Assembly (NCBI GenBank): GCA_002700385.1
Contig: PADC01000002.1
Span: 62,001-126,000, forward strand
Direction: 5' to 3'
Length of the DNA: 64,000 bases
Source of the DNA: Cycloclasticus sp.
GTDB lineage: Bacteria > Pseudomonadota > Gammaproteobacteria > Methylococcales > Cycloclasticaceae
Part shown: positions 9,852 to 19,835 of the stretch, one piece after another
Position numbering within the stretch: position 1 is the first letter of the stretch
Layout: the number at the start of each line of letters is the position of its first letter
Notes under the pieces: model-generated
Told to the model about the DNA's origin: nothing
Database searches by the model: none
The model's input: the letters and a program-made list of their open reading frames with translations, nothing else
Made by a program: the position numbers and the translations under genes

Positions 9852-10497
9852 TAGCCAGTTGAAGATCAGTCCATGCTTGTTTTTTAGCCAGCGGAGTTTC
9901 TAATAAATCTCGCGGATGATGACTAACGACTATTGGTTTAGAAACATCATCAACGGCCCGCACTTTACCCCTTAGGGCACTTAAAGGTTCGTTTGATTTA
10001 AGTAAACTTTGAGCTGCCTTTTCACCTAACACATAGATGACACGTGGGTTTACCCGTTCTATTTGACGAATTAAGTAAGCTCTACAACTTGCAAGCTCAA
10101 TCTGTTCAGTCGTCGTGTTTGCTGATCGGCATTTAACGCTATTGGTTAAATAAACGGTCGTTTTATTACAGCCAACTGCTGATAACATTTCCGACAATAA
10201 ATGGGCACACTGATCGGTTATCGAAAGCCCTTGTTTTTCATCTTGCTCTGTTAGGAAATCACCAACGATGAGCCATTCCGCTTGTTCAGGGCCTTCACCA
10301 AAAACAACGTGCTTTCTCAAGTTCCCGGCATGACAACGCTGGCAAGTGGACGCTATCTGGTAAAGCTCGGCCAAACTATGGGCTTCGATAGTTTCAGTGG
10401 ACGCCTTGGCTGCTGGTTCTTCGTGCTGGACCCTTTCTTGCCAAACCTGAATACCCATCGCACCGAGATAGGCTAACTGCTTATCAGATACCCTCAT
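9820..10497 (-). CDS. Uracil-DNA glycosylase family 4-like iron-sulfur protein
   Basis: Protein of 225 residues with the core of a family 4 uracil-DNA glycosylase. Four cysteines at 52, 55, 123 and 138 are spaced as the usual 4Fe-4S ligands (CQRC, VKC and SC before a helix). The C-terminal active-site motif is SHHPRDLL, where family 4 has a His-Pro loop. However, the usual GEAPG water-activating motif is replaced by VGDFLTEQDE, so uracil excision activity is doubtful. The first ~45 residues are a variable linker. Its start overlaps the pssA stop by 4 bp, and its end overlaps rimI, so it is translationally coupled. Such proteins upstream of rimI are often annotated simply as 'uracil-DNA glycosylase family'. 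Confidence 0.82.
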   Translation of the reverse strand: MRVSDKQLAYLGAMGIQVWQERVQHEEPAAKASTETIEAHSLAELYQIASTCQRCHAGNLRKHVVFGEGPEQAEWLIVGDFLTEQDEKQGLSITDQCAHLLSEMLSAVGCNKTTVYLTNSVKCRSANTTTEQIELASCRAYLIRQIERVNPRVIYVLGEKAAQSLLKSNEPLSALRGKVRAVDDVSKPIVVSHHPRDLLETPLAKKQAWTDLQLANEQATNRYAG

Positions 10498-11243
10498 TCG
10501 GTTTGATCGGCCTTTTTATCTCGTCTTTTTCGTTGCAACAAACTCATTGTTAGCGCAATGCCCGACAAAGCATAAGCCAAACATACGATAAATAGCACCA
10601 AAGGCGGCGCTGCATATACCAGGGCCAATACCAGCATGACGATGACAGCAAAAACGAACGGCACCTTACCTGTAAAATTTAGTTCCTTAAAACTATGATA
10701 GCGAATATCACTGACCATTAATAAACCGGCTGATAAGGTGACCAGCAGCAAACCAACTATCGCGGCCGTACTATTGAGTTGATAATCTTCCATAAGCCAG
10801 ATATAACCGGCAACAAGCGCAGCAGCCGCTGGGCTGGCCAAACCTTGAAAATATCGCTTATCCGCGGTGCCATGTTGAACATTAAAGCGAGCCAGGCGCA
10901 GCGCACCACAGGTGGCATAAACAAAGGCGACCATCCAGCCAAACTTTCCTAACGAGGAGAGACCCCACGAATAAGCCACCGCAGCAGGGGCAATACCAAA
11001 CGACACCAGATCGGCCAAGCTATCGTATTGCGCTCCAAAATCACTTTGCGTGTTGGTCATTCGCGCCACTCGCCCATCTAAACCATCAAGCACCATGGCA
11101 ATAAAAATTGCAATGACAGCTATTTCAAAATGTTCATTAATCGCCCCACTAATGGCATAAAAGCCGGCAAATAAGGCACTGGTTGTAAATAAATTGGGTA
11201 GTAAATACAGCCCTTTTGATGCTGGATTTTTAGTTTTCTTCAT
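10494..11243 (-). CDS. pssA: CDP-diacylglycerol-serine O-phosphatidyltransferase
   Basis: Integral membrane phospholipid enzyme of 249 residues making phosphatidylserine from CDP-diacylglycerol and serine, the first step to phosphatidylethanolamine. The CDP-alcohol phosphatidyltransferase motif D-G-x2-A-R-x8-G-x3-D-x3-D is complete, with Asp53, Gly54, Ala60, Arg61, Gly70, Asp74 and Asp78 in the order expected for the family. About seven hydrophobic segments follow. It resembles the Bacillus/Pseudomonas-type (type II) enzyme rather than the E. coli phospholipase D-like one. It is the first gene of a run continuing into the glycosylase-like gene through a 4-bp overlap. A terminator downstream of ilvC separates it from ilvC. 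Confidence 0.93.
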   Translation of the reverse strand: MKKTKNPASKGLYLLPNLFTTSALFAGFYAISGAINEHFEIAVIAIFIAMVLDGLDGRVARMTNTQSDFGAQYDSLADLVSFGIAPAAVAYSWGLSSLGKFGWMVAFVYATCGALRLARFNVQHGTADKRYFQGLASPAAAALVAGYIWLMEDYQLNSTAAIVGLLLVTLSAGLLMVSDIRYHSFKELNFTGKVPFVFAVIVMLVLALVYAAPPLVLFIVCLAYALSGIALTMSLLQRKRRDKKADQTE

Positions 11244-11298
11244 TGAATGCTCACTCCGCTCATCGTTTTAGTATAGCCCAGCATGCCGTTATAAGGAC

Positions 11299-11323
11299 AA
11301 AAAAAACGGCCGTAAAACGGCCG
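11299..11323 (-). terminator. Rho-independent terminator of the ilv operon
   Basis: The GC-rich stem CGGCCG/CGGCCG (11307-11312 with 11318-11323) and a 5-base loop are followed, reading on the minus strand, by eight T residues (11306-11299). It lies just after the ilvC stop (11348) and before pssA. The + strand side has only a short T run, so it acts mainly on the minus strand. Confidence 0.88.
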
Positions 11324-11347
11324 CTTTTCTGTGCAACTAATGCTCGA

Positions 11348-12382
<1,035 letters not shown>

Positions 12383-12427
12383 TTAAATTTAATTGTCTTG
12401 CCTAGGCAAGGCACCACCCTCAATGAT

Positions 12428-12922
12428 TTACAGCGTTAATGATCTCTCACCACGAGATAAACCAATAACACCTGTACGGACAACTTCTATGACATCATCA
12501 CCTATTGATGCCAAGAACTCATCTAACCAAACTTTTTCACCCGACAACTCTATAATTAAATAGTCGTCGGTTTCATCGCTCACACAAGCCAACGTCTCTG
12601 TGCCTAAACTTTCAACCTTTTGCACCATCACATCGCTCTTTTTCACCTTTAACAAGGCGAGCTCTCGCTCCAATGAAAATGATTCTGATAAATCAATCAA
12701 CTTCACCACATCGATTAATTTATTCAATTGTTTTTTAATTTGCTCAATGGTTTCATCGCTTCCTACGGTGACCAACGTTAAGCGCGACAAAGTAGGGTCT
12801 TGAGTAGGTGCAACTGTTAATGACTCAATATTGTAGGCCCTAGCGGAAAACAAGCCTGAAACACGTGACAAAGCACCCGCTTCATTTTCCAATAAAACAG
12901 AAATTATATGCTGACGGCTCAT
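12428..12922 (-). CDS. ilvH: Acetolactate synthase regulatory (small) subunit
   Basis: Small subunit of acetohydroxyacid synthase, 164 residues. The N-terminal ACT domain begins HIISVLLENEAGALSRVSGLFSARAYNIESL and carries the valine-feedback site in homologues. A C-terminal ACT-like domain follows (residues ~80-164, ending GVIGLSRGERSL). It activates the catalytic subunit and confers valine sensitivity. Its ATG overlaps the ilvI stop by 4 bases (ATGA), so the two subunits are coupled translationally. The length and motifs are normal for the IlvH type. Confidence 0.97.
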   Translation of the reverse strand: MSRQHIISVLLENEAGALSRVSGLFSARAYNIESLTVAPTQDPTLSRLTLVTVGSDETIEQIKKQLNKLIDVVKLIDLSESFSLERELALLKVKKSDVMVQKVESLGTETLACVSDETDDYLIIELSGEKVWLDEFLASIGDDVIEVVRTGVIGLSRGERSLTL

Positions 12923-14649
12923 GCTAATACCCTTTTATATTTTGAGCTCGGAGCCATCACCATGTCATTATGCGCTTTACCTGCTTCAATCATGGGATAA
13001 ACGTTTTCTTCTGTGTCTGTCAAAAAGTCTAAGAAAACCGTGCGATCTTTCAAGGCAAACGCCTCTCTTAAGGCCGGCTCAACATCTTCCTTATTAGTAA
13101 TTTGCATACCCACATGCCCATACGCCTCTGCTAACTTTTTAAAATCTGGCAATGCCTCTAGATAAGAATGAGAATAACGGCTTTTATAGGTAAATTCCTG
13201 CCACTGACGCACCATACCTAAATAGCCGTTATTTAAATTAACGACTTTTACCGGCGTATCATACTGCAACATGGTGGATAACTCTTGCAGACACATCTGA
13301 ATACTGCCTTCTCCTGTTACACAGGCAACATCAGCATCGGGGTTTGCAAATTTAACCCCCATGGCTGCCGGCAACCCAAACCCCATAGTGCCTAAACCAC
13401 CGGAATTTATCCAGCGACGTGGTTGATCAAAAGGGTAAAATTGTGCAGCAAACATTTGATGCTGGCCCACATCTGAGGTTACAAAGGCTTCGCCATTCGT
13501 GACTTTGTACAATTGTTCAATAACATATTGCGGCTTGATTGTACCGCTCTCCATGTCATACGCCATACAATCAACTGCTCGCCAGTCATCTATTTGCTTC
13601 CACCACTCAGCGATACGTCCACGATCGAAGGTTTCACCAAGGCTTTCTATCTGGGCCAACATGTCTAGCAAAATAGGCTTTACTTGGCCAACAATAGGCA
13701 CATCGACCGTAATGGTTTTAGAAATGGACGCCGGATCCACGTCAATATGAATAATTTTTGCGTGGGGACAAAAATCTGCAATTTTTCCGGTCACTCTGTC
13801 ATCAAAACGCGCGCCAATGGCAATAATCAAATCGCTATTATGCATCGACATATTGGCTTCATAGGTGCCATGCATACCCAGCATCCCAATAAACTGTGGA
13901 TCTGTTCCTGGGAACGCACCTAAACCCATCAATGTTTGGGTTACAGGAAAGTTCAAGGTATGGCAAAGCTGTCTAAACTCGGCGCTAGCCTCGCCTAACA
14001 CAACACCACCCCCACTATATATAACGGGGCGCTTCGCCTTTTTTATTAACTTAATGGCTTTTCTGGTTTGTCCAATGTTGCCGCTAACCGTTGGGTTATA
14101 CGAACGCATCACCACCTCTTCCGGGTATTGATACGGAACCTTAATAGTCGGGTCGGTAATGTCTTTCGGAATATCAACCACCACTGGGCCTGGGCGGCCA
14201 GACGTTGCCAAATAAAACGCCTTTTTCATTGTTTCTGCAATATCAGCCACGTCTTTGACCAAAAAATTATGCTTAACACAAGGGCGCGTTATACCAACCG
14301 TATCCACCTCTTGAAAGGCGTCAGTTCCAATAACTGGTCTGGAGACCTGACCTGTTATAACAATCATTGGGATTGAATCCATAAAGGCGGTGGCTATACC
14401 TGTCACTGCATTTGTGGCACCCGGACCAGAGGTGACCAGCACAACACCGGGTTTACCGGATGAACGCGCGTAACCATCCGCTGCATGCGTGGCACCTTGC
14501 TCGTGGCGGACAAGGACGTGCTTGACATCATCTTGCTTAAAAATAGCATCATAAATATGTAATACGCACCCACCTGGGTACCCAAACACGTATTCCACAC
14601 CCTCATCTTTCAAGGATTGGATGACGATTTCACCGCCACTTAACTCCAC
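12919..14649 (-). CDS. ilvI: Acetolactate synthase catalytic (large) subunit
   Basis: Thiamine-diphosphate enzyme of 576 residues condensing pyruvate with pyruvate or 2-oxobutyrate, the first common step of branched-chain amino acid synthesis. The catalytic glutamate sits in VLVRHEQGATHAADGYAR (about residue 50), and the FAD-binding middle domain follows. The C-terminal ThDP/Mg2+ motif reads GEGSIQMCLQEL...LNNGYLGMV. The second residue is Glu where many enzymes have Asp; I recall the same GEGS variant in Pseudomonas IlvI, so it is not a defect. The start codon is GTG at 14649, with GGAG 7-10 bases upstream. It heads the ilvIHC operon. The 178-bp gap to the divergent DUF4124 gene must hold its promoter; I could not recognise a leader peptide with branched-chain codons. 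Confidence 0.97.
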   Translation of the reverse strand: MELSGGEIVIQSLKDEGVEYVFGYPGGCVLHIYDAIFKQDDVKHVLVRHEQGATHAADGYARSSGKPGVVLVTSGPGATNAVTGIATAFMDSIPMIVITGQVSRPVIGTDAFQEVDTVGITRPCVKHNFLVKDVADIAETMKKAFYLATSGRPGPVVVDIPKDITDPTIKVPYQYPEEVVMRSYNPTVSGNIGQTRKAIKLIKKAKRPVIYSGGGVVLGEASAEFRQLCHTLNFPVTQTLMGLGAFPGTDPQFIGMLGMHGTYEANMSMHNSDLIIAIGARFDDRVTGKIADFCPHAKIIHIDVDPASISKTITVDVPIVGQVKPILLDMLAQIESLGETFDRGRIAEWWKQIDDWRAVDCMAYDMESGTIKPQYVIEQLYKVTNGEAFVTSDVGQHQMFAAQFYPFDQPRRWINSGGLGTMGFGLPAAMGVKFANPDADVACVTGEGSIQMCLQELSTMLQYDTPVKVVNLNNGYLGMVRQWQEFTYKSRYSHSYLEALPDFKKLAEAYGHVGMQITNKEDVEPALREAFALKDRTVFLDFLTDTEENVYPMIEAGKAHNDMVMAPSSKYKRVLA

Positions 14650-14827
14650 AATGATTCTCCAAAAATTAAATGATTTAGCTTGATCAAAATATAGACTCGA
14701 TCACAACACGCAATCGAACTCGACAAAATACTCATTTTTACTCGCTTGGTCAAGCTCTTTCATTACTCAATAAGTACTATATACTAGACAAAAAACACCG
14801 ACATTACATAACCACAGGGACTTAATT

Positions 14828-15277
14828 ATGTATCGTACTATGCTGTTTTGCTTTTTCTTACTTTTTGCCAACTTGACCCATGCGGCCATATACCACTGGT
14901 ATGATCACGAAGGGCACCCGCACTATGGACAGAGACCGCCGAGCGACAAGTCCATTCAAGTACAAAAGATACATATTAAGTCGACTGTCCGAGTTAACGA
15001 CAATACCACTGAAAAAACAGTTCAAGACAGCGCTGATGAATTGGCCAAATCTAATGCCACTCGTCAAGCCGAATTAGAAAGCGCTCGGCAAAAGGCCCTT
15101 GAAGCCCATCGCATGCAGGAAAGGTGTGATATCAGCAGAGAAAACCTTGACCGATTAGATTATGGCGGCAATCGTTTATTTCGAGAGGCCGACGGGAGCT
15201 ATTCGCGACTTAACCCCGAAGAAAAGAACGAACGGCGCAAGCAGCTAGAGGCCTTCATTAACGAAAATTGTCGTTAA
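14828..15277 (+). CDS. DUF4124 domain-containing secreted protein
   Basis: Small exported protein of 149 residues. A cleavable signal peptide (hydrophobic residues 5-20, ending THA) precedes the DUF4124 motif IYHWYDHEGHPHYGQRPP, a short WW-like beta unit. A charged coiled-coil-like helix (residues ~75-110) follows, and the tail contains two cysteines (CDISRENLDRLDYGGNR and a final NCR). DUF4124 proteins are common periplasmic proteins of unknown function in gammaproteobacteria. It is transcribed divergently from ilvI, and its 3' end overlaps the 3' end of dsbA by 4 bp. The ATG has a GGGAC-type ribosome binding site. Confidence 0.85.
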   Translation: MYRTMLFCFFLLFANLTHAAIYHWYDHEGHPHYGQRPPSDKSIQVQKIHIKSTVRVNDNTTEKTVQDSADELAKSNATRQAELESARQKALEAHRMQERCDISRENLDRLDYGGNRLFREADGSYSRLNPEEKNERRKQLEAFINENCR

Positions 15278-15921
15278 TTGGTCATCGCTACCTTTTTTGC
15301 TTTTCTTTCTTTTTCGACTAAGAAATCTATAATCCTTAGCATGTTCTGGTAACTTTTCGCCATCTCACCAGTAATAAGGTATTTACCGTCGACCACCATC
15401 GCAGGCACACCGGTGACGCCATATCGACCAACCATTTCTTTAGCTCTAGATACTTTGGTGTTTACAACAAAAGAATGATAGGTTTTTTTAAATAACTCCT
15501 CATCTACCCCATAAGTCTTATAGAAAGCCGCTAGCTTATCAAGGGTATTTACAGGCTTTCTTTCCGCGTGCATTGCGTGAAACAACGCACTATGTGATTT
15601 GCCTAACACATCTAAAATATCTGCCGTAAAGTAAGCTCGAGCATGCACTTCCCATTGGTCGTTAAAAACAGCCGGCAGGCGGAAAAAATTCACATCTTTT
15701 GACGCACTGCTTACCCACGGGTTTAAAGAAGGTTCAAAACGATAGCAGGCCGGGCAGCCATACCAAAATATTTCTACAACTTCTATACGATCTGGGTCAT
15801 CCGTTGGTTGAGCAGGCTTGATTAATTGATAATCAACACCTTCGTTAAATTTAACCGCTTGTTCTGCAACAGCGGGGGCACTCAGTAACATAAAAAAACA
15901 AACCAACAATAACTGACGCAT
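15274..15921 (-). CDS. dsbA: Thiol:disulfide interchange protein DsbA
   Basis: Periplasmic disulfide oxidase of 215 residues with a signal peptide ending AVAEQ. The thioredoxin active site is WYGCPACYRFEP, Cys56 and Cys59. The dipeptide is Pro-Ala rather than the E. coli Pro-His, which is likely to alter the redox potential. The cis-Pro loop is GVTGVPAMVV, and the helical insert lies between. The start ATG has a clear AGGAGA site. Neighbours are ccsA, resB and the c cytochromes, which need reduced or oxidised haem-site cysteines. The dsbA-c4-engB-polA order matches Pseudomonas, with ccsA/resB interposed here. Confidence 0.95.
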   Translation of the reverse strand: MRQLLLVCFFMLLSAPAVAEQAVKFNEGVDYQLIKPAQPTDDPDRIEVVEIFWYGCPACYRFEPSLNPWVSSASKDVNFFRLPAVFNDQWEVHARAYFTADILDVLGKSHSALFHAMHAERKPVNTLDKLAAFYKTYGVDEELFKKTYHSFVVNTKVSRAKEMVGRYGVTGVPAMVVDGKYLITGEMAKSYQNMLRIIDFLVEKERKAKKVAMTN

Positions 15922-15945
15922 TTCTTTCTCCTAAATTAATTTCTC

Positions 15946-17121
15946 TTAAAGTTCACCGTATGAATGTAGGCCTGATAAAAACATATTCACGCCTAAAAAA
16001 GCGAACAACGTGACGAACAACCCAACTATAGCCCACACCGCCATCGGTTTGCCTCGCCAGCCTTTTGTTAACCTCATATGCAACCAAGCAGCGTAATTTA
16101 GCCAAACAATGAGCGCCCAGGTTTCTTTAGGGTCCCATGACCAGTACCCACCCCAGGCTTCTGCTGCCCACAAAGCACCCAAAATGGTCGCCAAGGTAAA
16201 AAAAGCAAACCCCAGGGCAATGGATTTGTACATTAAATCATCTAGAATATCTAACGTCGGTAATGCCAAGGCAAGGCTATGAGGGTTCCGCCCCTCAGCC
16301 CTGACACGGATAAGGTAAGCCGTTGCCACCATTGCAGCCAATGCAAATGCACCATAGCCAACAAAATTGGCGGGCACATGGATTTTCATCCAATAACTTT
16401 GTAATGCTGGCACTAATGGTTGAATCTCGGCTGCATTTCTATCAAAGGCATACCATAATAAAAAAGCAACCGCCGCACTGATGACCAATAAAACAAAACC
16501 ACCTAACATACGTGTTTGGTAACGGCGCTCATAAAATAAATAAAGCAACGCAGTAATAATTGAAAACAAGATGAATACTTCGTACAAATTGCTGACAGGA
16601 ATATACCCTACATCCAAGCCAATTAGGTACGACTCTCGCCACCTCACCATCAGCCCCACTAAGCCCATTGTTGTGGCTGACCAAGTCATCGCGCCAGCCA
16701 CTTTCCCGGTGAACTCTGAGCGCGTAAACAATGCAAGGAAATACGTTATGGTTGCCAGCACATACAATGCACTCATCCACATAATCGCAGACTGGCTCGA
16801 TAGCAAAAACCTTAGGAAAAAATCAACGCCAGCATCCTCAAGGCCATTTACATATCGGCTAACGCCAAACAGGCTGAGTAAAAAAACCGCTAAGGATAGC
16901 CATCTAATTTCTTTCCAATACCACCCCAAGGCCACCAAGCTAACACCAGTTGAAAGCAGGATAACCTTCTCATAACCATCCATTAACTCAGCATATCGAC
17001 TGTGGGCGTAGCCCGTTCCGATCAGCACAATAAGCCCCCAGACCCAATCAAAAAGACTTAGTCCCTTCCAAAAAGATTGCTGATCCAGCTCTTGCTTCAA
17101 TGCAGCTTGTATACTATTCAT
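15946..17121 (-). CDS. ccsA: System II cytochrome c biogenesis protein CcsA/ResC
   Basis: Polytopic membrane protein of 391 residues of the haem-handling CcsA/CcmC/CcmF superfamily. The tryptophan-rich WWD-type motif (EAWGGYWSWDPKETWALIVW, about residues 315-335) binds haem on the periplasmic face, and conserved histidines flank it. About eight or nine membrane segments are evident. With ResB (the next gene upstream) it forms the system II synthetase that exports haem and ligates it to CXXCH motifs. The ATG has an AAGG ribosome binding site and starts 9 bp after the resB stop, so the two are co-transcribed. Databases often call this family CcsB. Confidence 0.94.
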   Translation of the reverse strand: MNSIQAALKQELDQQSFWKGLSLFDWVWGLIVLIGTGYAHSRYAELMDGYEKVILLSTGVSLVALGWYWKEIRWLSLAVFLLSLFGVSRYVNGLEDAGVDFFLRFLLSSQSAIMWMSALYVLATITYFLALFTRSEFTGKVAGAMTWSATTMGLVGLMVRWRESYLIGLDVGYIPVSNLYEVFILFSIITALLYLFYERRYQTRMLGGFVLLVISAAVAFLLWYAFDRNAAEIQPLVPALQSYWMKIHVPANFVGYGAFALAAMVATAYLIRVRAEGRNPHSLALALPTLDILDDLMYKSIALGFAFFTLATILGALWAAEAWGGYWSWDPKETWALIVWLNYAAWLHMRLTKGWRGKPMAVWAIVGLFVTLFAFLGVNMFLSGLHSYGEL

Positions 17122-17130
17122 GTTGTTACC

Positions 17131-19116
17131 TTAACCTGTTAAGACACGATTAAACTGTGCTCGAATCTGTTGATATTGTTTTGAAAAGTCCAGTTTGTTT
17201 CTAATGGCATGCCCTGCCAACACAAACGACAGACCCTCGTCCGAAGGTTCTAACCTGGCCCATAAACGTTGCTGAGGCGCATAAAACATTAAAAATACGC
17301 CTAAAATAAGCATCGCACAACCCGGGTAGACCACGTATTTTCCTGGGGCTTTTGCAATTTGTAACCCGCTGGCTTGATGATGCACAAAGCTCGACAATTG
17401 GAAATAGACGGGCGAACCATAACGATTAAGCGCTCCAATCGCTACCGAGGCATCATCAAAAAACTGCGCTTTATTTTCATCCACACCTAAACTCACATCC
17501 ACGCCTTCTTTTCTCAGCACATCAACATACACGGCACCTAACATCTGTTGCAGCACTTTTATGTATAACGCCGATACTTCTTCACGTTTATCAGAGGGAA
17601 CATTTTTTTCAATCTGCTCAGTGACACCTTCCATACCTTTTTCAACAAACAAACCAACTAGCTTAATCAGCGCATCATTTAATTGTGCAGCACTATTAGA
17701 AGGCAGTGCAGAGCCAGGAAAGTTCAACTCAGTTACAATCCGTTTCAATAACGCCTCATCCCCTAGTGCATTGAGGTAGTTCATAAAGCGATCAATACCG
17801 CCTTTATCATCAACAGGAATGTATAAATACCGAAAATCCTCTGCTGGGGAACTGCGAACCCCACTCAGGTAGTAATACAAACCTTCCTTCTCCACAGGCA
17901 CCATGTAATTCAGAAATTCTTTTGCTTCACCTGTTTTATTTCGCATTTTGAACTGCACACTAGGCCCTGAGTTTTTAAATTTCCTGCCCGGTTCATCGGA
18001 CGGATTAATGTTAAATAAACGAAAATTAGAGGGCTCAAGAATCCACGGATCAGCAAATAAGCTCATCGACAACTCATCACCGACTTTGGTGTTTATTTTT
18101 TTATTTTTAATATCCCCACCCATTAATGGCCAAGCAATCATCTCCAACGCCGAGCCACCATCTGAAAAGCTCGCTTGATAGATAGAATACCCGTCGTAAA
18201 TTAATGGGTGATTAACAGAAATCGTTTGCTCCAGCGGCTGTTCCAAACGCTCGTCATGGATCACCAAATCACTTTCAAACGATTTTGGTTGACCACTGTC
18301 GTAATGCTCGATTCTAAAATCCTTCACCTCTACTGAGAAAGGCAGTTCTTGCACCAAATACCCGTCTCTATAGTTGAGAAATAAAACATCCGTTTTACGG
18401 CCTTCAGGTATGGAAACACTCCCTCTAAACGACGGATTATTAATACCTAAACGACTCATTTCCGGCACATCGCTCGCTGCAATATTTCTGGTCTCAGGCA
18501 CTATCTGCCCAAGTATTTGCCTCATTTTTAAAATGGCATTGCCATCAATTAAGCCACCGATGCAAATTAAAACAATGGCTAAATGCGTCAAAATATAACC
18601 TAATCGACTGGCACCTCCTTTCATACCAGAAATCAACGTATAACCTTCACCTTGCTTTAATCGCGCGCTGTAGCCATTATGAGAAAAAATTTGTTGCGCT
18701 GCATACTGAACATCTTCCTGCGGCTGCGTCAAAGACCAATGACACGAATTAGAGTAGTTTTCTAGCGTTTTAAGCTGAATATTCTGGCGGTACTCATGCA
18801 TCTCACGCACCATATTCGGTGCATTTCTATAAATACACGTGCTGGTTGAAAGCACTAAAAAAAATAAAATAAATAAAAACCAACCCGATGAATAAACATC
18901 GTACAGCGCCATTTGTTGAAACACCTCAAACCAAAAAGGCCCAAACTTGATGATGTAGTCTGTATACGGTTGATTTTGTTGTAAAACGGTTCCGATGATG
19001 GCCGCGATAGACAAGGCCACTAATAAGGTGATGGCCAAATTCATCGACCCCATAAACTTTAATAATAAAGCAGATGTTCTTGGTGGGGTCATAGGAGTTG
19101 TTGCTTGATTTTTCAT
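17131..19116 (-). CDS. resB: System II cytochrome c biogenesis protein ResB/Ccs1
   Basis: Membrane protein of 661 residues, partner of CcsA in system II cytochrome c maturation. Three N-proximal membrane segments (about residues 20-45, 75-95 and 170-190) are followed by a large periplasmic domain and a last membrane segment near residue 600 (VVYPGCAMLILGVFLMFYAPQQRLWAR). Landmarks are FWFEVFQQMALYDVYSSGWF and RLGYILTHLAIVLICIGGLIDG. The start ATG at 19116 has only a weak ribosome binding site, and the first ~15 residues are Pro/Thr-rich. It is separated from cytochrome c4 by a strong bidirectional terminator, so resB-ccsA-dsbA probably have their own promoter. Confidence 0.94.
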   Translation of the reverse strand: MKNQATTPMTPPRTSALLLKFMGSMNLAITLLVALSIAAIIGTVLQQNQPYTDYIIKFGPFWFEVFQQMALYDVYSSGWFLFILFFLVLSTSTCIYRNAPNMVREMHEYRQNIQLKTLENYSNSCHWSLTQPQEDVQYAAQQIFSHNGYSARLKQGEGYTLISGMKGGASRLGYILTHLAIVLICIGGLIDGNAILKMRQILGQIVPETRNIAASDVPEMSRLGINNPSFRGSVSIPEGRKTDVLFLNYRDGYLVQELPFSVEVKDFRIEHYDSGQPKSFESDLVIHDERLEQPLEQTISVNHPLIYDGYSIYQASFSDGGSALEMIAWPLMGGDIKNKKINTKVGDELSMSLFADPWILEPSNFRLFNINPSDEPGRKFKNSGPSVQFKMRNKTGEAKEFLNYMVPVEKEGLYYYLSGVRSSPAEDFRYLYIPVDDKGGIDRFMNYLNALGDEALLKRIVTELNFPGSALPSNSAAQLNDALIKLVGLFVEKGMEGVTEQIEKNVPSDKREEVSALYIKVLQQMLGAVYVDVLRKEGVDVSLGVDENKAQFFDDASVAIGALNRYGSPVYFQLSSFVHHQASGLQIAKAPGKYVVYPGCAMLILGVFLMFYAPQQRLWARLEPSDEGLSFVLAGHAIRNKLDFSKQYQQIRAQFNRVLTG

Positions 19117-19162
19117 AAATAGAAGTTTAAAGCCACTGACCAGACAACACTAGACTGAAAGC

Positions 19163-19191
19163 AAAAAGGGGCAACAAAGTTGCCCCTTTTT
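19163..19191 (-). terminator. Strong intrinsic terminator after cytochrome c4
   Basis: The perfect 8-bp stem GGGGCAAC/GTTGCCCC (19168-19175 with 19179-19186) has a 3-base loop and is flanked by A and T runs on both sides. It could work in either direction. By position, 16 bp after the cytochrome c4 stop on the minus strand, it terminates that gene before resB. Confidence 0.88.
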
Positions 19192-19207
19192 ATAAAAAAA
19201 TCTAAGT

Positions 19208-19816
19208 TTAATGCAACCCTGAAATATAGGAAGAAACCGCTTCGATTTCTTTATTCGACATACGGCCGGCAATATCCCTCATCATCGCTTGATGGTCGTT
19301 ATTGCGTGTTTCGGCTTTAAAATCTTTTAATGCTTTAGACAAGTACGCCGCATGTTGCCCACCGATACGAGGAAAACGTGCAGGCGCACTCCCCGCACCA
19401 TTAGGCCCGTGACAAGCAATACAAGCAGGCAACCCATTGTCAACCTTTCCTGCACGGTACAATTTCTCACCCAGTTTGATTTTGTCTGCGCTTGCCGCCT
19501 CGACAGTGGAAGGAAGACTCGCAAAATAAGCCGCCAAATTTTCAATATCAACAGCGCTCAAACCAGCGACCATCGGCGCCATAGATGGATCAACACGTTT
19601 TTGTTTTTGGAAGTCATGCAGTTCTTTTTCTATATAAAATGCATGTTGTCCTGCCAGTTTTGGCCATATGGGATTGACGCTATTACCATTTTGACCATGG
19701 CATGCAGCACATATCGCTGCTTTTGCTTTACCGGCTTGTACATCGCCCACGGCAAAAACTTTTGTTGACAGCAATGCCATAAAAAAACAAATCACTAATA
19801 CCTTTATTTTCATCAT
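19208..19816 (-). CDS. Dihaem cytochrome c4
   Basis: Exported dihaem cytochrome of about 202 residues in two homologous domains. The signal peptide ends KVFAVG. Haem motifs are CAACH at residues 36-40 and CIACH at 132-136, with Met ligands probably in the PSMAPM and QAMMRD segments. Cytochrome c4 passes electrons to terminal oxidases. I place the start at the double ATG at 19816/19813, with TTGGA upstream. A longer reading from 19864 would add a non-signal-like leader overlapping the previous gene. It is adjacent to its monohaem paralogue, and both depend on the CcsA/ResB system encoded next door. Confidence 0.93.
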   Translation of the reverse strand: MMKIKVLVICFFMALLSTKVFAVGDVQAGKAKAAICAACHGQNGNSVNPIWPKLAGQHAFYIEKELHDFQKQKRVDPSMAPMVAGLSAVDIENLAAYFASLPSTVEAASADKIKLGEKLYRAGKVDNGLPACIACHGPNGAGSAPARFPRIGGQHAAYLSKALKDFKAETRNNDHQAMMRDIAGRMSNKEIEAVSSYISGLH

Positions 19817-19835
19817 TATTCCAAGCCTGACTAAA

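Noticed and set aside
12919-14649. Glu in place of Asp in the ThDP motif (GEGS) of IlvI as a possible defect
   Set aside because: I recall the same variant in Pseudomonas IlvI, and all other motifs are intact.
14650-14827. Possible attenuation leader before ilvI
   Set aside because: No short frame rich in Ile, Val or Leu codons and no terminator/antiterminator pair was found by eye.
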